A stretch of DNA of 64,000 nt from Bacteroides salyersiae WAL 10018 = DSM 18765 = JCM 12988 (GTDB lineage Bacteria > Bacteroidota > Bacteroidia > Bacteroidales > Bacteroidaceae): contig NZ_KB905466.1 in the NCBI RefSeq assembly GCF_000381365.1, positions 1,176,693 to 1,240,692 on the forward strand, in the 5' to 3' direction. The position numbers and the translations under genes were made by a program. Positions 53,192 through 62,824 of the stretch are shown here, one piece after another (the first letter of the stretch is position 1; each line of letters opens with the position of its first letter). The notes beneath the pieces are model-generated. The model ran no database searches, was not told where the DNA came from, and saw nothing but the letters and a program-made list of their open reading frames with translations.

Positions 53192-56104
53192 TTATTTTTT
53201 TAAGAATTTAGCTATTTTCGCATCACCAGCCTTTGTATAAACAGCAATAATATAGTAACCAGATTCAAGACCAGAAACAGATAATGTCTTGCCACCCTCT
53301 ATTTTAACCCCCATTATCCGGGTTCCATTTATTGTATATATATAAGCACCGTCCAAATCTTCGTCACAAAGAATTTCCAGTTCCTCCGTAACAATCGTAC
53401 TCGCCAACTCAAGCCGCTGATCGGCATGTTCACTTTGGATACCTACTGTAGAAAAATCATGTTTTATATTCTCGCCGACTAAGCTATTCAAATAGACTTC
53501 AAGAGCTGTGTATCCCAACTCCGTCAAACTATTACCGTCAGCAGGATCAGCCGGACTCAATCCATTCGCCAATTCCCAAGCATCATCCATACCATCTCCA
53601 TCACTATCCACCACTCTATCAAAAGTATCATAAGCAAGGGGACCTTCAGCCTGCGAGGGCAAATCAATGATCCCATGATTGCCATAAGGTGCCAAACCTT
53701 CACGTACACTTTTCACTATACGTGTATCAATGAGATCACGTGGCCATGCACCGACAGCAGCAAGAACAGATTCATAAGCCTCTGCAGCCGTCTCATAATT
53801 CTTATATGTATAAGTATCCCAATCATAATGATATTTTTGATGATCATGATCACCAGAAGTCTGTATGATCGTATCTACTTTGATATCATCTATAGAATAA
53901 GAAGTACTATTTTTAAAACCTTTCCAATTATCAGCTGTCACAGCATCGTCACCTTCCATAATGTTACCACTGAAATGCCATTTGGAAGGACCTAAAGAAG
54001 TAGCACCATCGCGTTGCAAAGATTGATTAAAGAAATAATGAGTACCAGAAGGAGTAGCCGGTCCCGGCTTATAATAATTGTTAATAAAGTTTCCTTCATG
54101 TCCAAAAAATTTCCTATTCTCCGAGGTGTTTTCTCCTCCATAACAAGCCCCGCTACTACCCCAATTGTAATTTACATTATTTATATATTCCAAATAGACA
54201 CTTAAGTCCTGTCCGATTGTTCCACCTCTGGAACCATTAAAGCGAGGAGAGCGCGATTGATTATTAGCTAACAAATTATGATGATAAGTAGCGGAAGAGC
54301 CTCCCCATTGACATCCATACCCACGAACACCTTTCGGATGGCCGGCATTGTATAACCCTTCATGGACGATACACCACTGAACTGTATGAAAATGATCATC
54401 AAACGTATTTATATTCTCTTCTACCGACCACCCAAATGTACAATGATCAATTATAAAATTCTCGCAATTCTCAGCTCCAAGTGAATTTTCAGCCAAAATA
54501 TTTCCATTCACATCTGTCTGTCCGATACGAAAACGTATATGCCGTAAAATGAAATTGGATGAACCACCTAAATTTACCTTATTACTTGTAATACATATTC
54601 CATCTCCAGGTGCTGTCTGCCCCGCCACCGTAAAGTTGCTCTTCTTTACTTTCAATGGGGCAACCAACTCTATACGTCCGGATACAGCAAAAACAATCGT
54701 AAAATCACTTTTATACTGATTGAATGCCCAACGGAGAGACCCTTCGATAGAACCTTCGGCATCGTCTTCAAGATTAGTTACCGTCACAACTTTACCTCCA
54801 CGCCCCCCTGTAGCCAATTTACCAAATCCTTCAGCTGTGGGAAATGCTTTTAATATTTGCTTATCCGTATTTTCAACTCTTACTGCTTGACTCAAAGCAC
54901 CATGTTCTGCAATACTCTTTATACTATAACGACCGGTCAGGTCATCCACAGAATAAGTTGTTGCAGTAGTAGCAGCCATAAACTTCCCATTTTTCAAAAT
55001 AACATAACCTATCGCCCCTTTCACCGACATCCATGTCAATTGCTTCCCAGATTGCTCAGCATACTGGGGGGACTGAACTTTTTCACATAAGGCAACAGGA
55101 TCATAAGGTACCCTACTATTTGCTTTGTCAAAAACATATGCAGGCGTAAACATCTCTGCGTCTTCCTGCGCTAACTGAAAGCTCCAATCGATCCGCCCAC
55201 TTACATCCAGCATATTACCCGACAAATCGCAACTTCCATATTCTGCAAAACATGCACTTTTTTCATTACCGTTCCATTCTGTCCAACCTTGCGGTTTTAT
55301 ATGTTTCCCCATCTTACAATTAAGATAATATACACCGGAATATTCTTTCCAAGGACGTCCCAAATAATATGTATCGACAGCTACATCAGGATCAGCCGTA
55401 ATATCACAATCACGGAATATATAAGTTACCCGTAAAACTCGTCCGGTAGCATTCTCCGTTTTTCTCAAAAAGAAAGCACACTCCGCAGGAGCTGTAACAT
55501 AACCTCCTCCTTTCACACAGTTGACCGTACAATTATCGTAGTACATGAGACCATCACCAAAAATAAAATCAGTAGCCCCCTGTATGAAACAATCTTTAAA
55601 GTAAGCACGTGCCCCGCTATTCGTCCTTTGTGTATCTTGGTAACCCAGGAAACGGCAATTTTTATAAGTCTGACGATCAGAAGCGACATAATGTGCTTCG
55701 GCCTGCCCCACATTTCCCGAAGAATTTTCAATAGTAAGTCCTTCTACATACATATCTTCGCCATAAAACTGGCAAGTAGTAATATCCCTAAAATCCGTGA
55801 AATCGCTACCAGCCCCACGGTCACGGTCAAAAGTAATCAGAACACCTTCTGCACTCTCTCCAATCAAGCTGATTATTTTTCCTTTAGGAACGTTAACCAT
55901 TTCTTTATAGGTACCGTTTTTAATAAAAATAATACTACGTTGTTCTCCCTCTTTACAAGCATCGACTGCCGCTTGAACAGTAGTAAAATCACCGGAATTG
56001 TCAGTTGCAACTACGTAAGTAAACGGTTGCTCCTGTGCAGCAAGATTAGTCCAACAAAAGACAAATGCTACCATAAATGATAAAAAGTAATTTTTTGTGT
56101 GCAT
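53192..56104 (-). CDS. CE8 pectin methylesterase fused to PL1 pectate lyase
   Basis: A 970-residue secreted two-enzyme protein. After the signal (MVAFVFCWTNLAAQ) residues 28-320 are a CE8 beta-helix with all catalytic motifs: Q156-D157 in GYQDTQ, D179 in GATDFIFGDG, and R250-W252 in YYLGRPWKEY. An FnIII-like linker (about 345-412) leads to a PL1 beta-helix from residue 421 (FPTAEGFGKLATGGRGG). That domain contains IDHCTFGWSVEENI, VNNYYKPG-type INNYYKPGPATPSG and an Asp-rich calcium segment (DSDGDGMDDAWEL). A sorting-type domain ends KFLKK. De-esterification and beta-elimination would thus act in succession on the same homogalacturonan stretch, releasing methanol. It follows SusD after a terminator. 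Confidence 0.85.
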   Translation of the reverse strand: MHTKNYFLSFMVAFVFCWTNLAAQEQPFTYVVATDNSGDFTTVQAAVDACKEGEQRSIIFIKNGTYKEMVNVPKGKIISLIGESAEGVLITFDRDRGAGSDFTDFRDITTCQFYGEDMYVEGLTIENSSGNVGQAEAHYVASDRQTYKNCRFLGYQDTQRTNSGARAYFKDCFIQGATDFIFGDGLMYYDNCTVNCVKGGGYVTAPAECAFFLRKTENATGRVLRVTYIFRDCDITADPDVAVDTYYLGRPWKEYSGVYYLNCKMGKHIKPQGWTEWNGNEKSACFAEYGSCDLSGNMLDVSGRIDWSFQLAQEDAEMFTPAYVFDKANSRVPYDPVALCEKVQSPQYAEQSGKQLTWMSVKGAIGYVILKNGKFMAATTATTYSVDDLTGRYSIKSIAEHGALSQAVRVENTDKQILKAFPTAEGFGKLATGGRGGKVVTVTNLEDDAEGSIEGSLRWAFNQYKSDFTIVFAVSGRIELVAPLKVKKSNFTVAGQTAPGDGICITSNKVNLGGSSNFILRHIRFRIGQTDVNGNILAENSLGAENCENFIIDHCTFGWSVEENINTFDDHFHTVQWCIVHEGLYNAGHPKGVRGYGCQWGGSSATYHHNLLANNQSRSPRFNGSRGGTIGQDLSVYLEYINNVNYNWGSSGACYGGENTSENRKFFGHEGNFINNYYKPGPATPSGTHYFFNQSLQRDGATSLGPSKWHFSGNIMEGDDAVTADNWKGFKNSTSYSIDDIKVDTIIQTSGDHDHQKYHYDWDTYTYKNYETAAEAYESVLAAVGAWPRDLIDTRIVKSVREGLAPYGNHGIIDLPSQAEGPLAYDTFDRVVDSDGDGMDDAWELANGLSPADPADGNSLTELGYTALEVYLNSLVGENIKHDFSTVGIQSEHADQRLELASTIVTEELEILCDEDLDGAYIYTINGTRIMGVKIEGGKTLSVSGLESGYYIIAVYTKAGDAKIAKFLKK

Positions 56105-56199
56105 CGTAACAAAGATTAATCTATTTTCTTTTTTTAATATATAAAGAAAGACGCTCGTTAAGGAAAGATGTACTCAATCATGTACCAAAAGAATTCTAA

Positions 56200-56241
56200 A
56201 AAGAAAAAGGAGAGTTATCCTTTATTGCCAGATACTCTCCT
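56200..56241 (-). terminator. Terminator after susD
   Basis: AGGAGAGTTATC (56208-56219) and GATACTCTCCT (56231-56241) form a stem with one bulge. The A-rich run at 56197-56207 gives a T-tract on the minus strand. It sits 66 bp after the SusD stop, so it may allow excess expression of SusC/SusD over the enzymes downstream. Confidence 0.6.
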
Positions 56242-56306
56242 ATTTCCTAATTAATCTATAAAAAAACTATGACATGCTCAAAGTATACTCATTCATTATC
56301 ACCTAT

Positions 56307-58163
56307 TTATTCAAACGGATTAAAACAACCTTTTTCCACATCATATGACCACCCCATTGTCTGTAGGACAGCCGGACTACGAGTTAAAATACCATCGGGA
56401 ATATCAAAGAAATTATAGTTTCCAGTAGTCGTATTCTTCAACTCTTCTTCGGTGGATACACATTTATATTCTATGGGAGAGGCCATCGGTCCGGCTGATG
56501 TCTGCGAAGCCCTCATATTTTCACTTACTTCATCCATGGTCATACCATCACGCTTGCTGGCAAATACAGCAGCATTGACTCCAAGCTTAAGTTGATAATT
56601 AACTCCCCATGAACCTTTCTTTTCTCCATTCAATTTAGTGGTTACCATCCCCAAATCCTCCGTAAACATATTGCGGCGACGTAAATCATAAAAACGACGT
56701 CCTTCAAAAGCCTGCTCTATAAACCGTTCATTCATCACAAGCTCAATCAGACTCAAGCTGGAAGCAGTTTTCAAACCATAATAATTATCACCTTCCGGAA
56801 TTCCTGCACGTTTACGAAGTGCTCCCAAACACTCATACATTTTATCATTATCGCCAACTTCCAATGCTGCCTCGGCTAAATTCAGCAAGACTTCTGCGTA
56901 ACGGATTTCAATCCAGTTTGTAGAGGTTTTAGAAAGATATTTTGTGGAAGGATCTAACATTTTACGACAATAATATCCGGTATTAGTCGCTGCCGAAGTT
57001 CCGGATTGATCCCCATTTTTATAAGTCCATTGCCGGAAAGAAGTATTTCCTTGATAAGGAAAATAACAACCGTTATAAACAATCGTAGAATAAAAACGAG
57101 GATCGCGATCTTTCCAAAAATAAACATCACCGACTGCTTTTTCGTAAGGGGTACCATCAGAATTAGGAAATGCCATTACTAATTTTACGGAAGGCAAATT
57201 AGAAGGACGGGATTTAGTATTACCTGTCTGTGAACCCGGACGTATACTATTCTCATATCCGTGACTATTATTTTCGCTATCATATATACGTACAAATAAA
57301 GCCTCGGTATTTTTTATGCCTCTTTCCAAGAATATTTTGTTTATATCTGTCACAGCAGGCCATTGTTCAGTAACTTCCGTTTTGCAATCCATCAACCCAT
57401 ATCCATCTTCCGTACAAATATCAACAGCTCTCAGATTTACATCATAAGCCGTCTTCCAACGGGCTCTCGCTTCTGCACTTTCCTGATCGGGAGTAAATTG
57501 AGGACTTGCATAATAAACCATTATACGTCCCAACAAAGCAGCAGCCGTAGCTCGTGTTACACGTCCCCATTCTGCTTCACTCCAAGAAGAAGGAAGCATG
57601 TCAATAGCATGATTCAAATCTTCTTGTAAATACTTTATACAATCAGACGTTTTATCACGTTTCGCATTTTTAAGATCATCTTCGCTGGTATATCCCACTA
57701 CTTTTTTCATATAAGGCACTCCACCATGCATCAGCATCATTTTCCAATGCTGCCAAGCACGAAAAAAATACAATTGACCTGCTACACGATTGAATTCAGC
57801 TTCCGACATAGTAGAACTTTCCAACTCTTCAAAAGCAATATTAATATAACGAACAGCTGCATAAGTACTGGCAGAAAAAGCTCCTACTTGTCCAAAATCC
57901 ATTGACCCCTCCATTAAAGAATTGAGGTCACCGCCTATTTCATCAGAACAAGCAGACGGACTAATACTACCATATACGTTATCTCCACCAAAAGATGGAA
58001 GGCACATTGTATATATATTGTTTACGTATAACATTGCAGATTGTTCGCTATCCCAAATAGCTGAATTAATAGCTGACTCGTCTTTTACATCCAGAAAATC
58101 ACTACAGCCACTTATTAATGACATCAAGCAAAGTACTCCGATTATTTTTTTATTCAATTTCAT
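56307..58163 (-). CDS. susD: SusD-like surface glycan-binding lipoprotein
   Basis: A 618-residue SusD/RagB-family protein with lipobox SLISGC (lipidated C20) followed by SDFLDV. Helical TPR-like features of the family include AEFNRVAGQLYFFRAWQHWK, RVTRATAAALLGRIMVYYAS and the late block EIRYAEVLLNLAEAAL with ERFIEQAFEGRRFYDLRRRN. It lies 14 bp after SusC, the standard arrangement. It forms the lid of the SusC transporter and captures pectin oligosaccharides at the cell surface. The glycan is not readable from sequence, but the whole locus is pectin-directed. Confidence 0.9.
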   Translation of the reverse strand: MKLNKKIIGVLCLMSLISGCSDFLDVKDESAINSAIWDSEQSAMLYVNNIYTMCLPSFGGDNVYGSISPSACSDEIGGDLNSLMEGSMDFGQVGAFSASTYAAVRYINIAFEELESSTMSEAEFNRVAGQLYFFRAWQHWKMMLMHGGVPYMKKVVGYTSEDDLKNAKRDKTSDCIKYLQEDLNHAIDMLPSSWSEAEWGRVTRATAAALLGRIMVYYASPQFTPDQESAEARARWKTAYDVNLRAVDICTEDGYGLMDCKTEVTEQWPAVTDINKIFLERGIKNTEALFVRIYDSENNSHGYENSIRPGSQTGNTKSRPSNLPSVKLVMAFPNSDGTPYEKAVGDVYFWKDRDPRFYSTIVYNGCYFPYQGNTSFRQWTYKNGDQSGTSAATNTGYYCRKMLDPSTKYLSKTSTNWIEIRYAEVLLNLAEAALEVGDNDKMYECLGALRKRAGIPEGDNYYGLKTASSLSLIELVMNERFIEQAFEGRRFYDLRRRNMFTEDLGMVTTKLNGEKKGSWGVNYQLKLGVNAAVFASKRDGMTMDEVSENMRASQTSAGPMASPIEYKCVSTEEELKNTTTGNYNFFDIPDGILTRSPAVLQTMGWSYDVEKGCFNPFE

Positions 58164-58177
58164 AGTTCTTCTCTTAA

Positions 58178-61100
58178 TTAGATTCCAATATTTATACCAA
58201 AGTTAAATGTCCGTATTTGAGGATAATCACTCCAGAAACCTACATAAGCGTCTTTGTATGGGTATGGATTAATGATAGTCCACAAATTATTGGCTGTAAA
58301 GAAGATACGACATGAAGCAATCCCCATATGGGAAAGCCACTTTCCCGGAACTGAATAAGATGCATTTAAAGTACGCAAACGCAATACATGTCCATTTCGC
58401 ATCCAAAAGTCTGAACGTTCTCCCCTTAATGAATTACTATCCAAACGAGGATATCTCGCATTAGGATTTACAAGCGATCCGTCTTCATTGGAAATCGCAT
58501 AATTCCCATACCATTCAGATAACTGATTGGAACTTTCAGACAGAAAAGCACCTGTACGTTTACCCCCCGAAGCTGTTGTATAAAAACCTTTATCGAATAT
58601 CACATCATTTCCAAATTGTCCGTTGAACAAGGCAGAAACCGTTAAATTCTTCCAACTAAATCCCAAATTTAAACTATAACTATAAGGAGGATTATCATAT
58701 TTACTTATAATACAATTATCTCCAGCCGAATTGATTATTCCGTCAGGCACTTGGTTTCCTGCTGTAGTTCCACGATCTTCATACATTAACATACCTGGTC
58801 TCAGTTGTTCCCAAGTTAAACCTAACACCCTAATACTCTCTTTACTTCCATCAGCTGTATGCGATGCCAAATATGAAATATAATCTTCAATATCTTGCCA
58901 AGAACGAGCCATTCCGTCACCTTTACCATCATTACCACGCCATACTTTATAACCAACCTCGCCACCACGTACACGTCCTTCTTCATCCTGCCAAGTTCCT
59001 ACAATACCCGGATTTTGGTATTTCTTAATCACTTTACTCATAGCATATGAAAAATTAGCTTTTCCATTTATCGACCAGTCACTATTTATTTTTTTATGAT
59101 ATCCTAAACCAAATTCAAATCCCCAAGCATTCTGAATTCCATAATTCAATTTTGGAGTTGACTCAGTTACGCCCGCCGATTGAGGAAAAGTACTTTTTGC
59201 ATCATCTAAAATATCGAATGTGTGTTTATAAAAGCCATCAACGTCAAATGAAAGTCCATTAGTCAGATTTAGATCAATGCCGACGTTATAATTATCTGTC
59301 TTTTCCCACGAAGAATTTAAAGCGACTAATCCACTCAGATTAGGTTTCAGCGCAGTCATCTGAGTAGCGCTGCTACCCAATAAAAGTATATTTGAACTAA
59401 ACGCATAAGACTGTCTCCATTGCCCAAGAACAGCTTTATCATTTCCTAAACGACCATAACTCGCACGAAGTTTCAAATTATCAACTCCGCGTACATTATC
59501 TCTGAACCATTTCTCTTCTGAAATCCTCCAGCTACCAGACAATGAATAAAACAGCCCCCAACGATAATCGGGTGCAAAATTATTGGAAGCTTCGTAACGG
59601 ATAGTACCTTCAAACAAATAGCGATCTGCCCAAGAATAATTTAAACGAGCAATATGAGACATACGCCGACTGATATTACCTTTACCAGATGATCCTGTTA
59701 TGGCATCTTTACTGAATCCTTGAATATTTTCTACATTATCCACCAACATCTGTTTCGCTGTTAGACTTAGTGCATTACTGCCGCTTTCTGCCACCTCATA
59801 CACGTACATCGCCGAAATATCATGTTCATTCAATTTTATATGATAATTCAATTGAGGGTTAATTTGATAAGAATATCCGAAATCCGCCCCATCATAATAA
59901 GAATTCCCATTTAACAATTGCTGGCTTCCCGTTAATGTATTCGACATTAATCGTCCATCATAAGTCGTATCTCCATCCGAATAGCTCACAGGAGCAAAAG
60001 TGTATACAGTATAAGGCTTATACAAACTTTTTCCATTGGATGAAGTACGGCTATAATTCATAGCCAAACTGGCCGAAAGTCCTTTTATCCATTTGATATT
60101 ATAATCCAACTTAGCACTCAATGCCATATCATCACTCCGGTTTTTACGGTAAGAGCCACTGTCAAATATGGCTAAAGGATGCGTATCACTTTCTGTCATT
60201 CCATAATCAACCGGCATTCCGTCAATATAAGCCGGAATCCAACGAGACGTACGGTTAAGATCGTTGAATGTACCATACATAAGAGCAGGTTCTGAGTCCT
60301 TATTATTCAACGGCATATTAGTTGACTTAGTTGCATAGCTCATATTAAATGAAGCTTTCAAATCCTTTGTAAAACTTACATCCAACCCCATGCGCGTACT
60401 AAAACGGTCCACATCCAAATTTGAAAAATTACCGTCGCTATACATATAAGCCCCACCAATAAAATAACGAACTTTCTCGGTTCCGCCACTGACATTCAAA
60501 ACATGCCGAGTATTAATCGCTGTTTTCCAAGCCTCATCCAACCAATTATAATCTACATTCTTCATGTCATTTAACTCTTGCTCAGAGAAAAATGTATATG
60601 TACTTTCACTCCCGCTACGTTGTTCTTCACGCCACATATCATTCAAAGCCGTAGCCTGTTGGTAAGCTGTCATCATATCGGGCATATGAACTCCCTGTGA
60701 AAATCCAACCGAACCGGAATAATTAACCGATACTTTCCCTTCTTTTCCTTTTTTCGTTGTAACCAATATAACACCACCAGCACCACGCACTCCATATACA
60801 GCAGCAGCCGCGTCCTTTAACACAGAAATATTATCAATTTCTGATGGATCAAGCATATTAAAATAGGTATCATCACGAATAAATCCATCAATTACATATA
60901 AAGGAGGTTCGGAATTCCATGAACCACTGGTACGAATCTTAATAGAAGCATTTGCCAACGGATTACCAGTAGACTCACTTACCGATACACCGGGCATTGT
61001 ACCCATTAATACGGCTGATAAATTAGTGGCAGGAATATCTTTCAAATCATCCATCTTCACACTCGACACCGCTCCCGTCAAATTAGCACGTTTCACAGTT

Positions 61101-61516
61101 CCATAACCTACAACTACAACTTCATCCAACAACTCGGCATCCTCTTTCAACACAACCTTCAATGGAGTACCGGGTTTTACTGTTATAACCTGCGTCTGAT
61201 ATCCCACAAAAGAGATTACAAGTTTTGCACCGGCAGGCACCAATAATGAAAAATTTCCGTCTAAATCAGTTATGGTACCAGTTGTTCCTCCATCTACTTT
61301 CACACTGGCACCAATTACCGGTTCTCCATTTATATCTACAACTGTACCTTTTACAGTACTCTGCTGATCCACTGCTTGAGTTATCGCAACATCATCCGCA
61401 GCCTTAGCAGTTGTCGGAGACAGGATTAACCACGAGCACAAAATCATAGCAGCACAAAGTGGTTTACACAAACCAATATCCTGCATAAACCTGTTTTTGC
61501 TTCTTTTCTGACTCAT
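58178..61516 (-). CDS. susC: SusC-like TonB-dependent outer-membrane transporter
   Basis: An 1112-residue protein with a long signal region (LCAAMILCSWLILSPTTAKA). It continues with a carboxypeptidase-regulatory-like domain (VKGTVVDINGEPVIGASVKV), a TonB-box-type stretch (LDEVVVVGYGT), a plug (VSVLKDAAAAVYGVRGAGGV-like, near residues 210-240) and a 22-strand barrel ending in TFNFGINIGI. No STN extension precedes the regulatory domain, so it does not look like a sigma/anti-sigma signalling transducer. It would import large pectic oligosaccharides with SusD. It begins 22 bp after the TIM-barrel gene and is only 14 bp before susD. Confidence 0.9.
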   Translation of the reverse strand: MSQKRSKNRFMQDIGLCKPLCAAMILCSWLILSPTTAKAADDVAITQAVDQQSTVKGTVVDINGEPVIGASVKVDGGTTGTITDLDGNFSLLVPAGAKLVISFVGYQTQVITVKPGTPLKVVLKEDAELLDEVVVVGYGTVKRANLTGAVSSVKMDDLKDIPATNLSAVLMGTMPGVSVSESTGNPLANASIKIRTSGSWNSEPPLYVIDGFIRDDTYFNMLDPSEIDNISVLKDAAAAVYGVRGAGGVILVTTKKGKEGKVSVNYSGSVGFSQGVHMPDMMTAYQQATALNDMWREEQRSGSESTYTFFSEQELNDMKNVDYNWLDEAWKTAINTRHVLNVSGGTEKVRYFIGGAYMYSDGNFSNLDVDRFSTRMGLDVSFTKDLKASFNMSYATKSTNMPLNNKDSEPALMYGTFNDLNRTSRWIPAYIDGMPVDYGMTESDTHPLAIFDSGSYRKNRSDDMALSAKLDYNIKWIKGLSASLAMNYSRTSSNGKSLYKPYTVYTFAPVSYSDGDTTYDGRLMSNTLTGSQQLLNGNSYYDGADFGYSYQINPQLNYHIKLNEHDISAMYVYEVAESGSNALSLTAKQMLVDNVENIQGFSKDAITGSSGKGNISRRMSHIARLNYSWADRYLFEGTIRYEASNNFAPDYRWGLFYSLSGSWRISEEKWFRDNVRGVDNLKLRASYGRLGNDKAVLGQWRQSYAFSSNILLLGSSATQMTALKPNLSGLVALNSSWEKTDNYNVGIDLNLTNGLSFDVDGFYKHTFDILDDAKSTFPQSAGVTESTPKLNYGIQNAWGFEFGLGYHKKINSDWSINGKANFSYAMSKVIKKYQNPGIVGTWQDEEGRVRGGEVGYKVWRGNDGKGDGMARSWQDIEDYISYLASHTADGSKESIRVLGLTWEQLRPGMLMYEDRGTTAGNQVPDGIINSAGDNCIISKYDNPPYSYSLNLGFSWKNLTVSALFNGQFGNDVIFDKGFYTTASGGKRTGAFLSESSNQLSEWYGNYAISNEDGSLVNPNARYPRLDSNSLRGERSDFWMRNGHVLRLRTLNASYSVPGKWLSHMGIASCRIFFTANNLWTIINPYPYKDAYVGFWSDYPQIRTFNFGINIGI

Positions 61517-61538
61517 AGAATAAAAATTTAAAGCATAT

Positions 61539-62435
61539 TTATTTTTGAAATATTTTTTTTAGATACTCTATATTCTCACTAAAGTTCTTTTTCACATTGC
61601 GGATATCCTCTTTATTGCGGGAACGTTCTACTACCAACCAACCGCTCCATCCCATCTTATCCAATACCTTTCTGACCTTTTGCATATCCAAACGATCATT
61701 ATACGGTAAGGTCACACCATCTGTGTCGGTACAATGAATCTGGCAAATTCTCTCTTTTCCCAGAATACGTAACTCTTTACAGAGATCTCTTCCATTCTCA
61801 AGAGAGTTCTGAAATTTAAAATAGATTTTTATTCCCGGTGAGTCTATCTCATTCAATAATCGAACCTCTTCTCTGGCATTCAAAGAGGTTTCTATTCCGA
61901 TAACTTTTCCCATTTCTACTGCCATATCACCCACAACCTTTAATCTTTGAACCAATTCCGGACGAATTTCCGGATTTTTCTGTAAATCACATCCTGTGCC
62001 CAAGGGTAAAAAAGCAATCGGAACATTCATCACTTTCATTGTATTCAAACAATCTTGCACCAATGCTTTATAATCGGAGCGTAAAAGAAAAGACTGCCCG
62101 TAAAATCCTGACATAGCAATAGAAGATATTTGAATATCAAATTCTCTGGCTTTCGCTTTAAACAGTTTCTGAAAATACTCCTCACGCAATTTATTGTCAA
62201 AAGAATCCCGTTTTCCTAAACTTCCCATATCCAGCTCCAATCCGTCACTACCCAGCTCTTTCGCCAACTGAAATGCCCCGATTTTCTGCCGTTTCAGAAT
62301 CATCCAATCGCAAACCGCTATTCTATAACGTTGATCGATATCACCTACTTGCATCCGTACACTACTGGTTGCCGATGCACTTATTACCATATATAGTAAC
62401 CAAATACAGAGTATCCATTTACGATTGTTTTTCAT
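61539..62435 (-). CDS. Secreted sugar phosphate isomerase/epimerase-like TIM barrel
   Basis: About 298 residues from the ATG at 62435 (the longer frame uses TTG). A signal peptide (RKWILCIWLLYMVISASA) precedes a xylose-isomerase-like TIM barrel: GAFQLAKELGSDGLELDMGS, GIETSLNAREEVRLLNEI, ICQIHCTDTDG and GWSGWLVVERSR. Metal-ligand type residues (E, D, H, E) fall at the expected strand ends. Most relatives are cytoplasmic; a secreted member in a PUL would act on sugars or linkages in the periplasm, and some such barrels are C3-oxidizing or lyase-type enzymes. Reaction unknown. It lies between the 82-residue gene (19 bp upstream) and susC (22 bp downstream). Confidence 0.65.
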   Translation of the reverse strand: MKNNRKWILCIWLLYMVISASATSSVRMQVGDIDQRYRIAVCDWMILKRQKIGAFQLAKELGSDGLELDMGSLGKRDSFDNKLREEYFQKLFKAKAREFDIQISSIAMSGFYGQSFLLRSDYKALVQDCLNTMKVMNVPIAFLPLGTGCDLQKNPEIRPELVQRLKVVGDMAVEMGKVIGIETSLNAREEVRLLNEIDSPGIKIYFKFQNSLENGRDLCKELRILGKERICQIHCTDTDGVTLPYNDRLDMQKVRKVLDKMGWSGWLVVERSRNKEDIRNVKKNFSENIEYLKKIFQK

Positions 62436-62454
62436 TTTTATCAAGTTAGAAAAT

Positions 62455-62703
62455 TTAAGTATTAGACTCTGTTTTTATCGTTTCATTGATTTTCCTCTTT
62501 ATTTCGTCAACCTCCAAAACCGAAAGTTGCGGTTCAATATCCGAAGAAGGTAATAATATGCCCTTTACCTTATCCGAAACATCTTGTAAAGTCATGTCTT
62601 CACATCCCGATACATCGCTTCCGATCAGCACATCCGTAACTACCTCTACGAAATAACCTACAAATTCTTCGTCTTTGAAATAATCTTCCGCCTTGTCCAG
62701 CAT
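62455..62703 (-). CDS. Small acidic hypothetical protein (82 aa)
   Basis: An 82-residue, strongly acidic, cysteine-poor protein (MLDKAEDYFKDEEFVGYFVE at the start) without a signal peptide or membrane segment. I recognise no family. It lies 121 bp after the ECF sigma gene and 19 bp before the secreted TIM barrel, so it is probably in their operon. It might be a small regulator or sigma-interacting protein, but this is a guess from position. Confidence 0.45.
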   Translation of the reverse strand: MLDKAEDYFKDEEFVGYFVEVVTDVLIGSDVSGCEDMTLQDVSDKVKGILLPSSDIEPQLSVLEVDEIKRKINETIKTESNT

Positions 62704-62824
62704 CCTAACATTTTATTGATTATATACACAAGACGAAATCCACTCTTCTATGTACTCAGTTTTATAAAAAAATAGAATCTCTATTTTTAAAACTTACAAA
62801 CCGCCTATATAAGAAAGTATCTGC

